Assembly (NCBI GenBank): GCA_028868855.1
Contig: JAGWTR010000001.1
Location: forward strand, 496,001 to 560,000
Length of the DNA stretch: 64,000 bases
Origin: Burkholderiales bacterium
Lineage (GTDB): Bacteria > Pseudomonadota > Gammaproteobacteria > Burkholderiales > Burkholderiaceae_C
Direction of reading: 5' to 3'
Shown: one piece after another, positions 1-9,999 of the stretch
Layout of the letters: every line of letters begins with the position of its first letter
Numbering within the stretch: the stretch's first letter is position 1
Translations under genes and position numbers: made by a program
Notes under the pieces: generated by a model
The model's input: only the letters and a program-made list of their open reading frames with translations
Told to the model about the DNA's origin: nothing
Databases searched by the model: none

Positions 1-1
1 T

Positions 2-271
2 TACGCCGCTCGCCTGGCGATGGAGGGGGGCACCGACGCCAGCGCCCAGACGCCACGCCATGAGCGCATGCGCCGAGTCAACCCGCTTTATATTTTGCGC
101 AATCACATGGCCGAAACCGCGATCCGCCGTGCGCAGGCCGGTGAGGATTCAGAGGTGCGGCGTTTGCACCAGTTGCTGCAGCGTCCCTTTGACGAGCAGG
201 CCGGCTGTGAGCTGGATGCCGACTTTCCGCCCGACTGGGCTCAAGCCATTGAGGTGTCTTGTTCATCATGA
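2..271 (+). CDS. selO: Protein adenylyltransferase SelO (YdiU family), C-terminal part, truncated by window start
   Basis: Reading frame open from the window edge; contains [18 protein letters not shown]...DFPPDWA..EVSCSS, typical of the SelO C-terminus. Confidence 0.8.
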   Translation, partial: YAARLAMEGGTDASAQTPRHERMRRVNPLYILRNHMAETAIRRAQAGEDSEVRRLHQLLQRPFDEQAGCELDADFPPDWAQAIEVSCSS

Positions 272-666
272 GCGACTACAAGGTTAAAAAGACGGATGCC
301 CAATGGCGTGCGCAACTCGATCCGATGCAGTTCCAGGTGGCCCGCCAGGCTGCCACTGAGCGGGCGTTTTCAGGCAAGTACTGGGACCATTTCGAAGATG
401 GCAGCTACCGCTGTGTCTGTTGCGGTGAAACGCTGTTTGAGTCAGAGACCAAGTTTGATGCGGGCTGTGGCTGGCCGAGTTATTCGCAGGCGGTGCAAGA
501 CGGTGTCATTGAGCGAGTGGTGGACCACAGCCACGGCATGGCCCGCGTCGAAGTGCGTTGCCACAATTGCGGCGCACATCTGGGGCATGTGTTCGACGAC
601 GGACCGGCCCCCACGGGTGAGCGTTTCTGCATCAACTCGGCCGCGATAGACTTCAGGCCGCGTTAA
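268..666 (+). CDS. msrB: Peptide-methionine (R)-S-oxide reductase MsrB
   Basis: CVCCGETLF...GCGWPSY...[18 protein letters not shown]...[14 protein letters not shown] at 268 overlaps the selO stop (ATGA). Confidence 0.95.
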   Translation: MSDYKVKKTDAQWRAQLDPMQFQVARQAATERAFSGKYWDHFEDGSYRCVCCGETLFESETKFDAGCGWPSYSQAVQDGVIERVVDHSHGMARVEVRCHNCGAHLGHVFDDGPAPTGERFCINSAAIDFRPR

Positions 667-679
667 TCACGGTGCCCCA

Positions 680-1327
680 ATGAAGATTTTTTTTGATTTG
701 CTGCCGATCATCCTGTTTTTTGTTTCGTACAAATGGGCCGATGGGCACAAGGATCTGTCCGCGCAGTGGATGACCGAACACCTGGGTTTCATGGTGTCAG
801 GCGGTGTCGTGCACGCGATGGAGGCGCCGGTCTTGCTGTCGACGGCCGTGGTCGTGATCTTCAGCCTCTTGCAGATCGGCGTGCTCAAGGCCTTGCGCAA
901 AAAGGTCGACGCCCTTTTGTGGGCAGGCCTGGTCACCGTGCTGGTGCTGGGCGGGCTGACGCTGTGGTTTCACAGCGAGACCTTCATCAAGTGGAAGCCC
1001 ACCGTGATCTACTGGATCATGAGCATCGGCTTCCTGGTGACCGAGATCATCCTGCGGCGCAACACCCTGCGCAAAATGATGGGTGGCCAGATTGAGGCGC
1101 CCGATTTTGTCTGGATCAAGTTGGGTTGGGCCTGGGTCGGGTTCTTTGCGCTGATGGGCGTGCTGAACCTGTATGTGGCTTACCACTACACCACCGACAC
1201 CTGGGTGAACTTCAAAATGTGGGGTAGCACGGGCTTGATGCTGGTGTTCACGCTGGCACAGGGCGTTTATCTGAACCACCACATGGAGCCTCTGCCCGAG
1301 GACGACAGCAGCAAGGTCCAATCATGA
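680..1327 (+). CDS. yciB: Inner membrane septation protein A (YciB/IspZ family)
   Basis: MKIFFDLLPIILFFVSYKWADG start and multi-TM profile typical of YciB. Confidence 0.92.
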   Translation: MKIFFDLLPIILFFVSYKWADGHKDLSAQWMTEHLGFMVSGGVVHAMEAPVLLSTAVVVIFSLLQIGVLKALRKKVDALLWAGLVTVLVLGGLTLWFHSETFIKWKPTVIYWIMSIGFLVTEIILRRNTLRKMMGGQIEAPDFVWIKLGWAWVGFFALMGVLNLYVAYHYTTDTWVNFKMWGSTGLMLVFTLAQGVYLNHHMEPLPEDDSSKVQS

Positions 1328-1593
1328 CTACAACGCACCAGGTAAGCGCCGACCAAATCGAGTCGGCTTTGAGGGCTGCTTTGCAACCCGTCAGCATGGC
1401 GGTCACCGACGACAGCCATTTGCACGCCGGACACGAGGGGGCTAAATCGGGAAGGCATTTCAGCGTGCAGTTGCGTGCCGCCTGCTTTAACGGCCTGACA
1501 CATGTGCAGCGTCATCGCCTTGTGTATGATGCCCTGCGCGATTTGATTCCCCAGGGCGTTCATGCGCTGGCAATCAAGGCCGAGCCTGTCTGA
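1324..1593 (+). CDS. BolA family protein
   Basis: DDSHLHAGHEGAKSGRHFSVQL...HRLVYDALRDLIPQGVHALAIKA; overlaps the yciB stop (ATGA). Confidence 0.9.
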   Translation: MTTTHQVSADQIESALRAALQPVSMAVTDDSHLHAGHEGAKSGRHFSVQLRAACFNGLTHVQRHRLVYDALRDLIPQGVHALAIKAEPV

Positions 1594-1619
1594 CAACGAA
1601 CCATTTAACCAATTCGCTC

Positions 1620-2432
1620 ATGAAGACCTTCCAAACCAATGTCATCAAGTCTGCTGTGCTGGCCGCGGTGGTTTCGCTGGCTGCGCCTCTGGTGATGGCC
1701 CAGAACATCGCCATCGTCAATGGCAAGCCTATTCCCAAGGCCCGCTTTGACGCGATGATGACCCAGATCGTCAAGCAAGGCCAACAGCCCAAGACTCCAG
1801 ACCTGGAGGCGAAGGTCCGCGAGGAACTCGTGTTGCGCGAGATCTTCGTGCAAGAGGCTGAAAAGAAGGGCCTGCAAGCCACTCCCGATTACAAGATGCA
1901 GATGGAATTTGCCCGCCAGTCCATCTTGATCCACGCGCTGTTTGCCGATTTCGAAGCCAAGAACAAGGCCAGCGAAGCCGATGTGCGCGCCGAATACGAC
2001 AAGATCAAGGCTCAAAACGGCGACAAGGAATACCGTGCCCGCCACATCCTGGTCGAGAAGGAAGACGACGCCAAGGCCCTGATCGCCCAGCTGAAGGCGG
2101 GCGCCAAGTTCGAAGACCTGGCCAAGAAGAACTCCAAGGATCCCGGCTCGGCTGAAAATGGCGGCGATCTGGACTGGGCGGCGCCAGGCAACTACGTGCC
2201 TGAGTTCTCGCAAGCCATGACCAAGCTGGAAAAAGGCAAGTACACCGAAACGCCGGTGAAGTCTCAGTTTGGCTATCACGTCATCAAGCTGGAAGACGTG
2301 CGCTCAACGCAGTTCCCCGCGTTTGAAGAGGTCAAGGCCCAGATCGAACAGCGCAGTGCTCAGGCCAAACTGGCCAAGTACCGTGACGAACTCAAGGCCA
2401 AGGCCAAGACTGATTTCAAGTTCAGCAACTGA
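1620..2432 (+). CDS. Periplasmic peptidylprolyl isomerase, parvulin type
   Basis: Signal peptide plus YRARHILVEKEDDAKALIAQLKAGAKFEDLAKKNSKDPGSAENGGDLDW rotamase signature. Confidence 0.93.
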   Translation: MKTFQTNVIKSAVLAAVVSLAAPLVMAQNIAIVNGKPIPKARFDAMMTQIVKQGQQPKTPDLEAKVREELVLREIFVQEAEKKGLQATPDYKMQMEFARQSILIHALFADFEAKNKASEADVRAEYDKIKAQNGDKEYRARHILVEKEDDAKALIAQLKAGAKFEDLAKKNSKDPGSAENGGDLDWAAPGNYVPEFSQAMTKLEKGKYTETPVKSQFGYHVIKLEDVRSTQFPAFEEVKAQIEQRSAQAKLAKYRDELKAKAKTDFKFSN

Positions 2433-2438
2433 CTTGAT

Positions 2439-5400
2439 TCAGCGTTGACTCGTCAGCAGCGCGGCATTGCCGCCCGCTGCTGCCGTGTTGATGCTGATCA
2501 CCTGCTCGGTGCAAAACCTCAGCAGGTAGTGCGGGCCACCGGCTTTCGGGCCGGTGCCGCTCCACCCTTGGCCACCAAACGGTTGCGATCCAACTACGGC
2601 GCCGGTCATTCCCCGATTCACATAGACATTGCCGACGCGAGCGCGGCGTGCGATGTGCTGCGCGCGAGCGTCAATGCGTGTCTGGATGCCCAGGGTCAGG
2701 CCATAGCCACTGGCGTTGATCTGCTCGATCAGCGTGTCCAGATCGGGCGCTGGGGTGCCTGGGCCCCAGCGGACCACATGAAGGATGGGGCCGAAGTGTT
2801 CCTGGGTCAGCGCGTCCACACGGGGCAAGGCGTAGGCGGTAGGGGCGATGACGTGGGTCACCCGCCGTTTGGGGTCCGTGGCGGTTTGGCCGATCAGGCG
2901 TACCCCTGATCCGATTTCGCGCCCCTGGTGAGCCAACTCGGCCAGATGAGCGGTCAACCGCTCGTGCGCCTGGTCATCAATGACCGGGCCCAGATCGTTG
3001 GCCCAGTTGCTGGGGTCGCCAACGGTCAAGGTGCGCAAGGCGCCAGCCAGCATGGTTTCCAGCGCATCAGCGGTGGCGGTGTGCAGGCACAACAGGCGCA
3101 AGGACGAACAGCGCTGGCCGGCGCTCAAGAAGGCGCTGGCGACTACGGCGTCAATGACTTGCTCGGGCAGGGCTGTGCTGTCCACCACCATGGCGTTGAT
3201 GCCGCCGGTTTCGGCGATCAGCGGGATGATGGGACGCTCGCCCAGGGCCAGCATGCGCTGAATGCGTTTGGCGGTGGGCACGGACCCCGTGAACGCCACG
3301 CCAGCACAGTGTTTGTTAGCGATCAGGGCCGCGCCCACCACCTGCCCAGGTCCGCAGACACAGGCCAGTGCGTCCGATGGCACGCCAGCCTGGTGGAGCA
3401 AGGCCACGAAGCGTGCGGCGATTTGTGGGGTCTGCTCCGCAGGTTTGGCCGCGACCGCATTGCCGGTCACCAGGGCGGCCATGACTTGCCCGCCAAAGAT
3501 GGCCAGCGGGAAGTTCCACGGAGCGATGCAAACGAACACTCCTCGGCTGCGCAATTGCCACTCGTTGCTTTCGCCTGTCGGGCCGGGCAGCGCTTGCACT
3601 TGTAGATCGCGTCGACCTTGTTGGGCGTAGTAGCGGGCTAGGTCGATGGTTTCTCGAACCTCGGCGATGGCGTCGACCATGGTCTTGCGGGCTTCGACGA
3701 CCAGATCGGCGGCCCAGCTGTCAAACTCAGCCTCTAGTTGCGCAGCCACTTTGTCAAGAATGGCGCAGCGGTCTATCACCGGCGTGGCGTCCCAGGCGGG
3801 CCAGATGGCGGCCAAGGCCTCCATCTGGGCTTGTGCCTCGGCGGCGCTCAGGTCGCGGCATCGCTCATGATGGGTCGCCTGGCGCGCAAGAATGGCCGCC
3901 TTGAGCACTTCGCGTTGCCGCTGGCAGTTCAGGTCGCGGCCCAGAGCATTGCGGCGGCTGGGGCCGTACAGCTCTTGGGGGGCGCTGATTGCCGCTTGAG
4001 CGGCACCGCCGGATGCCCTTTGCCAGGGCGACATGAGCAGCTCGTCCAGGCTCACAGCAGGGTCGGCCAGCTGGTGGACAAAGGAGGCATTGGCGCCGTT
4101 TTCGAGCAGGCGCCGCACCAGGTAGGCCAGCAGGTCCCGGTGTTCGCCCACCGGGGCATAAATACGCACAGAGGCCGTGTGGCGCCGCATCTCACGGTAA
4201 ACGCCTTCGCCCATGCCGTGCAGCCGCTGCCATTCATAGCGGTCGGCGGCGACGCCCCGGGCCAGCGCCAGCTCCATGACGGCGGCGATGGTGGCCGCGT
4301 TGTGGGTGGCAAATTGCGGGTAGAGCGCATCACTGTGGCTCAAGAGGGCATCTGCACACGCCAGGTAAGACAGGTCGGTGTGGGCCTTGTGGGTGTAGAC
4401 CGGATAGCCGTCCAGACCGAGTTCTTGGGCGCGCTTGATTTCGGTGTCCCAGTAGGCGCCTTTGACCAGCCGCACGGTCAGGCGCCGCTGGTGATGGCGG
4501 GCCAGTCGCTGCACTTCGTCGATCATGGCAGGGGCGCGGTGTTGATAGGCTTGCACCGCCAAGCCCAGTCCATCACAGGCGTCTGTGGCGCTGGCCAGAA
4601 GGCGTGCCAGCAGGTCCAACTGCAATTCCAACCGGAAGGACTCTTCGGCGTCCAGGGTCAGCAAGACGCCGGCCTGGGCGGCTTGGCGGGCCAGTTGTTC
4701 CAGGCGCGGCAGTAGTTCGCGCACCAGGGCCACGTGCTGGGCAGGCTCGAAGCGGGGGTGCAGTGCCGATAGCTTGATCGACAGGCCCTGGCGTTGTGCA
4801 AAGGGCTGATTGAGGGCCGACTGGCTTGCTTGGGCATCGCCCAGTCGCGTCAGTGCCCGTTGATAGGCCGCCAGGTAACGGTCGGCATCGGCCCAGGTGC
4901 GGGCACCTTCGCCGAGCATGTCGAAGCTGTATCGGGTGGTCAGACCTTGGCCAGCGTCGGTTTTGATTTGCGCTTGAGCCTCGTTTTGAGCCTCGTCGAT
5001 GGTCTGGCCCAGGACGAACTGCTTGCCCAGCAGTTGCAGAGCACGCGCGGTGGCCGATACCACCTTGGGTCCCCCCAGACGCTGGATCAGGGAGGGGGCT
5101 GTACCGCCTGGTCCTTCTGTCGATGGCAAGAGTTGATGGGCCAGGTCCAACACGCGGGCCGAGGCGCCTGACAGCCATGGGTGTGTCGATGCGGCGGCAT
5201 GGTCGTGGTGATGCGCGAAATTTCCCTGGGCGAGTTGGTCTGCGATCAAGGCCTGTGCCGTGTCCTGATCGGGTACGCGCAGCAAGGCTTCGGCCAGCCG
5301 CATCAGGGCCAGACCTTCGGCGCTGGACAGGGGAAATTCCTGGAGCAGGGATTCCAGGGCCCAAAACGGAGGGGGGCGGTGGCGGACGCCGCGCACCCAG

Positions 5401-5561
5401 GGTTCACAGCGCTGGCGGACGATGCCCCAATCCACTTTGCCCTGCAACTGCTGGCGCAGGTGTTCGACCTGCAAGGGCTCATCCGCCCACGGAAGTGGAA
5501 GGCGGTCGGTGAGCTCGACGGGGCTGGATTCTGCTGGCGAATTGAACACGGCGGCCTCCAA
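2439..5561 (-). CDS. putA: Bifunctional proline dehydrogenase / L-glutamate gamma-semialdehyde dehydrogenase PutA (short form, no N-terminal RHH DNA-binding domain seen)
   Basis: PRODH motifs (RLVKGAYWDTEIKRAQ, YPQFATHNAAT) followed by an ALDH domain (CIAPWNFPLAIFGGQ, AETGG, SAGQRCSSLR); 1040 aa. Confidence 0.95.
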   Translation of the reverse strand: MEAAVFNSPAESSPVELTDRLPLPWADEPLQVEHLRQQLQGKVDWGIVRQRCEPWVRGVRHRPPPFWALESLLQEFPLSSAEGLALMRLAEALLRVPDQDTAQALIADQLAQGNFAHHHDHAAASTHPWLSGASARVLDLAHQLLPSTEGPGGTAPSLIQRLGGPKVVSATARALQLLGKQFVLGQTIDEAQNEAQAQIKTDAGQGLTTRYSFDMLGEGARTWADADRYLAAYQRALTRLGDAQASQSALNQPFAQRQGLSIKLSALHPRFEPAQHVALVRELLPRLEQLARQAAQAGVLLTLDAEESFRLELQLDLLARLLASATDACDGLGLAVQAYQHRAPAMIDEVQRLARHHQRRLTVRLVKGAYWDTEIKRAQELGLDGYPVYTHKAHTDLSYLACADALLSHSDALYPQFATHNAATIAAVMELALARGVAADRYEWQRLHGMGEGVYREMRRHTASVRIYAPVGEHRDLLAYLVRRLLENGANASFVHQLADPAVSLDELLMSPWQRASGGAAQAAISAPQELYGPSRRNALGRDLNCQRQREVLKAAILARQATHHERCRDLSAAEAQAQMEALAAIWPAWDATPVIDRCAILDKVAAQLEAEFDSWAADLVVEARKTMVDAIAEVRETIDLARYYAQQGRRDLQVQALPGPTGESNEWQLRSRGVFVCIAPWNFPLAIFGGQVMAALVTGNAVAAKPAEQTPQIAARFVALLHQAGVPSDALACVCGPGQVVGAALIANKHCAGVAFTGSVPTAKRIQRMLALGERPIIPLIAETGGINAMVVDSTALPEQVIDAVVASAFLSAGQRCSSLRLLCLHTATADALETMLAGALRTLTVGDPSNWANDLGPVIDDQAHERLTAHLAELAHQGREIGSGVRLIGQTATDPKRRVTHVIAPTAYALPRVDALTQEHFGPILHVVRWGPGTPAPDLDTLIEQINASGYGLTLGIQTRIDARAQHIARRARVGNVYVNRGMTGAVVGSQPFGGQGWSGTGPKAGGPHYLLRFCTEQVISINTAAAGGNAALLTSQR

Positions 5562-5620
5562 TCAACGGACTCAGCGTACCGTCAAGGCGGGAGGCTTGGC
5601 TAGCTCATCAACAGGGCTTT

Positions 5621-6352
5621 TTAACGCTTTTTAAACACCAGGTCCCAAACGCCGTGACCCAGGCGCAATCCACGGTTTTCAAACTTGGTCAGCGGGCGGT
5701 AGCCGGGTTTGGGCGCGAAGCCATCAGTGGTGTTGACCAGGGTCGGCTCCGCGCTCAGCACTTCCAGCATCTGTTGAGCATAGGGCTCCCAGTCGGTGGC
5801 GCAGTGCAGGTAACCGCCAGGAGCCAGTCGCGACGCCAGTTGGGCCACCAGCGGCGCTTGAATCAGTCGGCGCTTGTGGTGACGTGTCTTGTGCCATGGG
5901 TCCGGAAAGAAGATGTGCACGCCCGCCAGCGAGGCCGGGCCAATCATGTGGTCTAGCACCTCGACGGCGTCGTGGCGGATCAGTCGCAAGTTGCTCAGGT
6001 TCTTTTCGCCGATGTGTTTGAGCAGTGCTCCCACACCCGGTTCGTGCACCTCGCAGCCGATGAAATCGATGTCGGGCAGGGTCTGGGCAATGGTGGCCGT
6101 GGCATCGCCCATGCCAAAGCCGATTTCGAGCACCACGGGCGCCCTGCGCTGGAATGTGGTCGCGTAGTCCAGGGCTTCTTGCTGAAACGGCAAGAGGTAG
6201 CGGGGGCCCAGATCGGCCAGCGCCCGGGCCTGGCCGTCCGTGGTGCGGCCCGCACGCATCACGAAACTGCGAATGGTGCGGTGAGGATGGGCGGGCGCGG
6301 TGGATGACTCGTCGGCAGCGTCGGGGGAGGAGGGGGGTGTGTGCTGGCTCAT
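5621..6352 (-). CDS. trmB: tRNA (guanine-N7-)-methyltransferase
   Basis: [18 protein letters not shown]...[14 protein letters not shown]...[17 protein letters not shown]. Confidence 0.95.
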   Translation of the reverse strand: MSQHTPPSSPDAADESSTAPAHPHRTIRSFVMRAGRTTDGQARALADLGPRYLLPFQQEALDYATTFQRRAPVVLEIGFGMGDATATIAQTLPDIDFIGCEVHEPGVGALLKHIGEKNLSNLRLIRHDAVEVLDHMIGPASLAGVHIFFPDPWHKTRHHKRRLIQAPLVAQLASRLAPGGYLHCATDWEPYAQQMLEVLSAEPTLVNTTDGFAPKPGYRPLTKFENRGLRLGHGVWDLVFKKR

Positions 6353-6567
6353 GGGGCGAGTTTGGGTGCGGCAGTAAATGGTGAATTGTCCCTGAACGGG
6401 ATTCCCCTAGGGCTCCCCCTTGAACAGGGGGGGTAACTAAATCACGCAGATCTTCAAGCCATGGCCCGAGGAGCTCTGCCCCCGGCCCACCAACGCCCAC
6501 TTTGGAATCGCCAGCGCGCATGATTCATTCATCGACAAAGCGTGTCGGAAATGGTCTGGAGATCAAC

Positions 6568-7335
6568 GTGAACATCATCTGTGCCAAGTCCAAAGTCTCT
6601 GGTTTGATGGCCGCGTTTGCCATGTTCGCAAGCGCCTCGGCGTTGGCCCTGCCCATCACGCTGCCCACATCGCTGCTGGATGCCAATTCAACGTTCACTT
6701 TTTCGAGTGCGGCGGTCAAGGCCTTGTCGATTGCTGATTTGTCGGTTCAGGCCTTGGGCAACTCCAGGCAGCTGAGCGGCGGGGGGCTGGCATTCGAGCT
6801 GCCCGTCACCAGCGTCACGATGTCGGTTGGCCTGTTGCCTCCTTCGATAACGCCAGTGAGCGGCAATGCGATTGGTTCTGCCTTGGGCATTTACGGGGTT
6901 GATGGTGGATTGGTCCTGTCGAATTTTGGTTTGGACTTCAAGAACAACCTGCTGACCGCAGACCTCACCACGTCGACGGGAACGCTCAAGTCGTTCTCCG
7001 TGTACTCATTCAATGTGGCACAAGGGCTCGATGTGGCCTTGAATGGCATGTCCTTGTCCATGACCATGCAGCTGACAAATCTCCGCCTGACCAGCGGTGC
7101 ATTGACGTCTTTTCAGGATGCCTTGCACTTGCCCGATTTCATGTCCGCCGCCATGAAAACAATTGATTTTGGAACGGTGGGGGTCAACATCACACCGTCG
7201 CTGCGTGACCGCTACATTTCCTCGAATTCATTCATCGCCTCCGTGACGGCCGTTCCCGAGCCTGGTTCGAAAACGCTGATGTTCCTGGGTTTGGTGGGAT
7301 TGGCCGCTGTGGCTCGTCGGAAGATGGACCGCTGA
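6568..7335 (+). CDS. PEP-CTERM sorting domain-containing protein
   Basis: N-terminal secretion signal; C-terminus AVPEPGSKTLMFLGLVGLAAVARRKMDR (PEP motif, TM, basic tail). GTG at 6568 has a GGAG RBS; ORF is open from 6502. Confidence 0.85.
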   Translation: MNIICAKSKVSGLMAAFAMFASASALALPITLPTSLLDANSTFTFSSAAVKALSIADLSVQALGNSRQLSGGGLAFELPVTSVTMSVGLLPPSITPVSGNAIGSALGIYGVDGGLVLSNFGLDFKNNLLTADLTTSTGTLKSFSVYSFNVAQGLDVALNGMSLSMTMQLTNLRLTSGALTSFQDALHLPDFMSAAMKTIDFGTVGVNITPSLRDRYISSNSFIASVTAVPEPGSKTLMFLGLVGLAAVARRKMDR

Positions 7336-7379
7336 GTAGGCACCAATGCCCGCTGTTCACGCGATACAATCCTGACAAC

Positions 7380-7453
7380 GCGGGCGTAGTTCAATGGTAG
7401 AACTTCTGCTTCCCAAGCAGATAGCGTGGGTTCGATTCCCATCGCCCGCTCCA
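7380..7453 (+). tRNA. tRNA-Gly (anticodon CCC)
   Basis: Acceptor GCGGGCG/CGCCCGC, anticodon stem-loop TCTGC-TTCCCAA-GCAGA, T-loop GGTTCGATTCC, encoded CCA. Confidence 0.95.
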
Positions 7454-7516
7454 GTATTCATGCGGATTCCGACGATGTGGTTGCCACAAATAGGTAACGC
7501 AATGGCATAAATAATT

Positions 7517-7542
7517 TGACCGTTTCGACGGTCATTTTTTTT
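7517..7542 (+). terminator. Rho-independent terminator downstream of tRNA-Gly
   Basis: TGACCG-TTTCGA-CGGTCA hairpin followed by TTTTTTTT. Confidence 0.8.
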
Positions 7543-7561
7543 GGGGGTGCCAAAGCCGAGA

Positions 7562-7600
7562 GCTTCCCAAGCAGATGGCGTGGGTTCGATTCCCATTGCC
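7562..7600 (+). repeat. Partial duplication of the tRNA-Gly 3' half (attachment-site-like tRNA fragment)
   Basis: gcttcccaagcagatggcgtgggttcgattcccattgcc matches tRNA-Gly 7408-7446 over 39 nt with 2 mismatches. Confidence 0.9.
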
Positions 7601-7605
7601 TCTGC

Positions 7606-8355
7606 GGCGGCATCGAGCAGGCGGTGGTGCTGTACCTGGCGGCGCTGATGATCATTCAGGCGCAGTTTTCCATCGGCATGTTGGTGGCCTTCCTGGCCTA
7701 CAAAGATCAGTTCCTGCCCCGCACGCTCGATTTGTCGGAGCGGGTGATCAACCTGCACCCGCTCAGAGTGCAAGGTGAGCGGCTGGCCGACATTGTGTTG
7801 TCGGAGCCGGAAGCGCCCTCACCGCAACACGCGCTGGCCGGTCTGAATGGCGATGAGCCCATGACCCTGGAGCTGCGCAACGTGACGTTCCGCTAGGCAC
7901 CGGGTGAGGAGCCCGTGGTCAAGGACGTGAACATGACGCTGCACACAGGCAAGGCGTTTGCGGTGATCGGTCCATCGGGATGCGGTAAATCCACCCTGCT
8001 GAAGGGGCTGTCTGGCCAGGTCGCGCCGGAGCAGGGCACGGTGTTCCAGGAAGACCAGCTCTTCCCATGCTCGCTGTACGACAACATCGCGATGAACGAT
8101 GTGGACGTCACCATGGCGAAGGTGCATGCGGCGGCCAGAAACAGCGCATGCTATTGGCCCGGGCCTTATACAAACAACAAACAGCCGCGCTTCCTGCTGC
8201 TGGATGAATACACCTCGATGCTGGACTTCGAGACCGAGCGCCATGTGCAGGCATCCATCAATGCGCTGGGATGCGGCCAATTCATCCTCACCCAGCGAGA
8301 GCACAGTCTCCTGCCTGAAGACGAGGTGCACGTGCTGTCGGGGGGCAGCTCGTGA
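7606..8355 (+). pseudogene. Relic of a peptidase-containing ABC exporter (CvaB/RaxB-type bacteriocin/RTX secretion ATPase)
   Basis: LYLAALMI..QFSIGMLVAFLAYKDQF...RLADIVL, in-frame TAG, then VIGPSGCGKSTLLKGL (Walker A), GTVFQEDQLF, frameshifted GGQKQRMLLARALYKQ, and PRFLLLDEYTSMLD (Walker B); N-terminal half absent. Confidence 0.82.
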
Positions 8356-8491
8356 AAGTGACCCATCCCAGGCTGGTTGCGGCGAATTAAGGCCACGGTT
8401 AAATCCAGGTAAGGCCCATGTCGGAATGACAGCCGGACTTGCTGGTGTTCATGGGTAGTGCTACACCACTGAAAAGTGGAAGGAGCCAATC

Positions 8492-9877
8492 ATGAACAAC
8501 CTCCATGCTGCAAAAGTCGAGGCCCTCAAGGCGAGCGTTCAGGGGGCGGTCATTCTTCCTGGTGACGAGGGCTACGAAAACGCCCGCAAGGTCTGGAATG
8601 CGACGATCGACAAACACCCCGCGCTGATTGTCCGTTGTGCCACCACGGCAGATGTGGTTGGTTCGGTGAACTTCGCCAAGGACAACGGACTGGTGCTTGC
8701 CGTTCGCGGTGGCGGGCACAACATCGCGGGCAGTGCCATTTGCGACGACGGGATCGTCGTCGACCTGTCGCAGATGAAGGCCGCAAGCATCGACGCCGGC
8801 GCGCGCCGCGGGACCGTCGAAGGCGGCGCCACACTGGCGGACTTTGACGCCGCCACCCAGGCGCATGGTCTCGCCGTGCCGCTGGGGATCAACTCAACGA
8901 CAGGCGTCGCCGGCTTGACGCTGGGCGGTGGCTTCGGGTGGCTCAGCCGCAAATTCGGCATGACCATCGACAGCCTGGAGTCCGCCGAGGTGGTCACCGC
9001 CGCAGGCGATGTGCTGCGCACCAGCGCGAGCGAGCACCCCGACCTGTTCTGGGCCCTGCGGGGCGGCAGTGGCAATTTCGGGGTGGTGACCCGCTTTGAG
9101 TTCCGGCTTCATCCGGTGGGGCCGGAGGTGTTGAGCGGCCTGATCGTCTACCCACTCTCTGAGGCCAGGACCGTTCTAGAGCGTTACCGTGACTTCATGG
9201 ACAAGGCGCCCGACGATCTGGCCGTGTGGGTCGTGCTGCGCAAGGCGCCGCCGCTGCCCTTCCTGCCCGAGAAAGTGCACGGGCAGGGCATGATCGCGCT
9301 GGCGCTGTGCTATGCGGGGGATCCGGCGCAAGGCCAGCCGCTGATCGAACCGCTGCGCAAGTTTGGCACCTTGTGGGGTGAGCATGTCGGCGTGCAGCCG
9401 TACACCGCCTGGCAGCAGGCCTTCGACCCGCTGCTGGCCCCGGGGGCGCGCAATTACTGGAAGTCGCACAACTTTTCGAGCTTGCAGGACGGGCTGTTCG
9501 ACGCCGTCATTGCCTTCGCGCAAACGCTGCCCTCGCCGCAGTGCGAGATATTTTTTGGCGCCATTGGCGGCGCCACCACCCGGCCAGCGCCCGACTCCGC
9601 CGCCTATGCCCACCGTGATGCCCGGTTCGTGATGAACGTCCATGGTCGCTGGAGCGACCCGGCCGACGACAATCGTTGCATTGGCTGGGCGCGTGATTTC
9701 TTCAAGGCGTCGGCGCCGTTTGCCAGCGGTGGGGTCTACGTCAATTTTCTGACGGCCGACGAAGGGGACCGTGTTAAAGCCGCTTATGGCCAGAACTACG
9801 AGCGCCTTGCGCAGATCAAGCGCCAATACGACCCCAACAACCTGTTCTGCACGAACCAGAATATCAAGCCCGCCTGA
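8492..9877 (+). CDS. FAD-binding (VAO/PCMH, BBE-type) oxidoreductase
   Basis: LAVRGGGHNIAGSAICDDGIVVDLSQMK...GINSTTGVAGLTLGGGFGWLSRKFGMTIDSL...YDPNNLFCTNQNI. Confidence 0.92.
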   Translation: MNNLHAAKVEALKASVQGAVILPGDEGYENARKVWNATIDKHPALIVRCATTADVVGSVNFAKDNGLVLAVRGGGHNIAGSAICDDGIVVDLSQMKAASIDAGARRGTVEGGATLADFDAATQAHGLAVPLGINSTTGVAGLTLGGGFGWLSRKFGMTIDSLESAEVVTAAGDVLRTSASEHPDLFWALRGGSGNFGVVTRFEFRLHPVGPEVLSGLIVYPLSEARTVLERYRDFMDKAPDDLAVWVVLRKAPPLPFLPEKVHGQGMIALALCYAGDPAQGQPLIEPLRKFGTLWGEHVGVQPYTAWQQAFDPLLAPGARNYWKSHNFSSLQDGLFDAVIAFAQTLPSPQCEIFFGAIGGATTRPAPDSAAYAHRDARFVMNVHGRWSDPADDNRCIGWARDFFKASAPFASGGVYVNFLTADEGDRVKAAYGQNYERLAQIKRQYDPNNLFCTNQNIKPA

Positions 9878-9999
9878 GTGCGGTAGCGTGCGGACGCTGC
9901 AGCGGGGAAGGCAGCGCCCGGCAAGGGATTTGGTGTTGTTGCGATGGTGATGGACAAAAGGTGTTTGAAGCCGATCCCTGCATGAACAAAAGCTGAGGG

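Noticed and set aside
7516-7620. 5' part of the ORF-track ORF 7516-7896 as a genuine N-terminus
   Set aside because: Encoded by the terminator and tRNA fragment; ABC-exporter similarity begins only after about 7606, so this is a fortuitous fusion.
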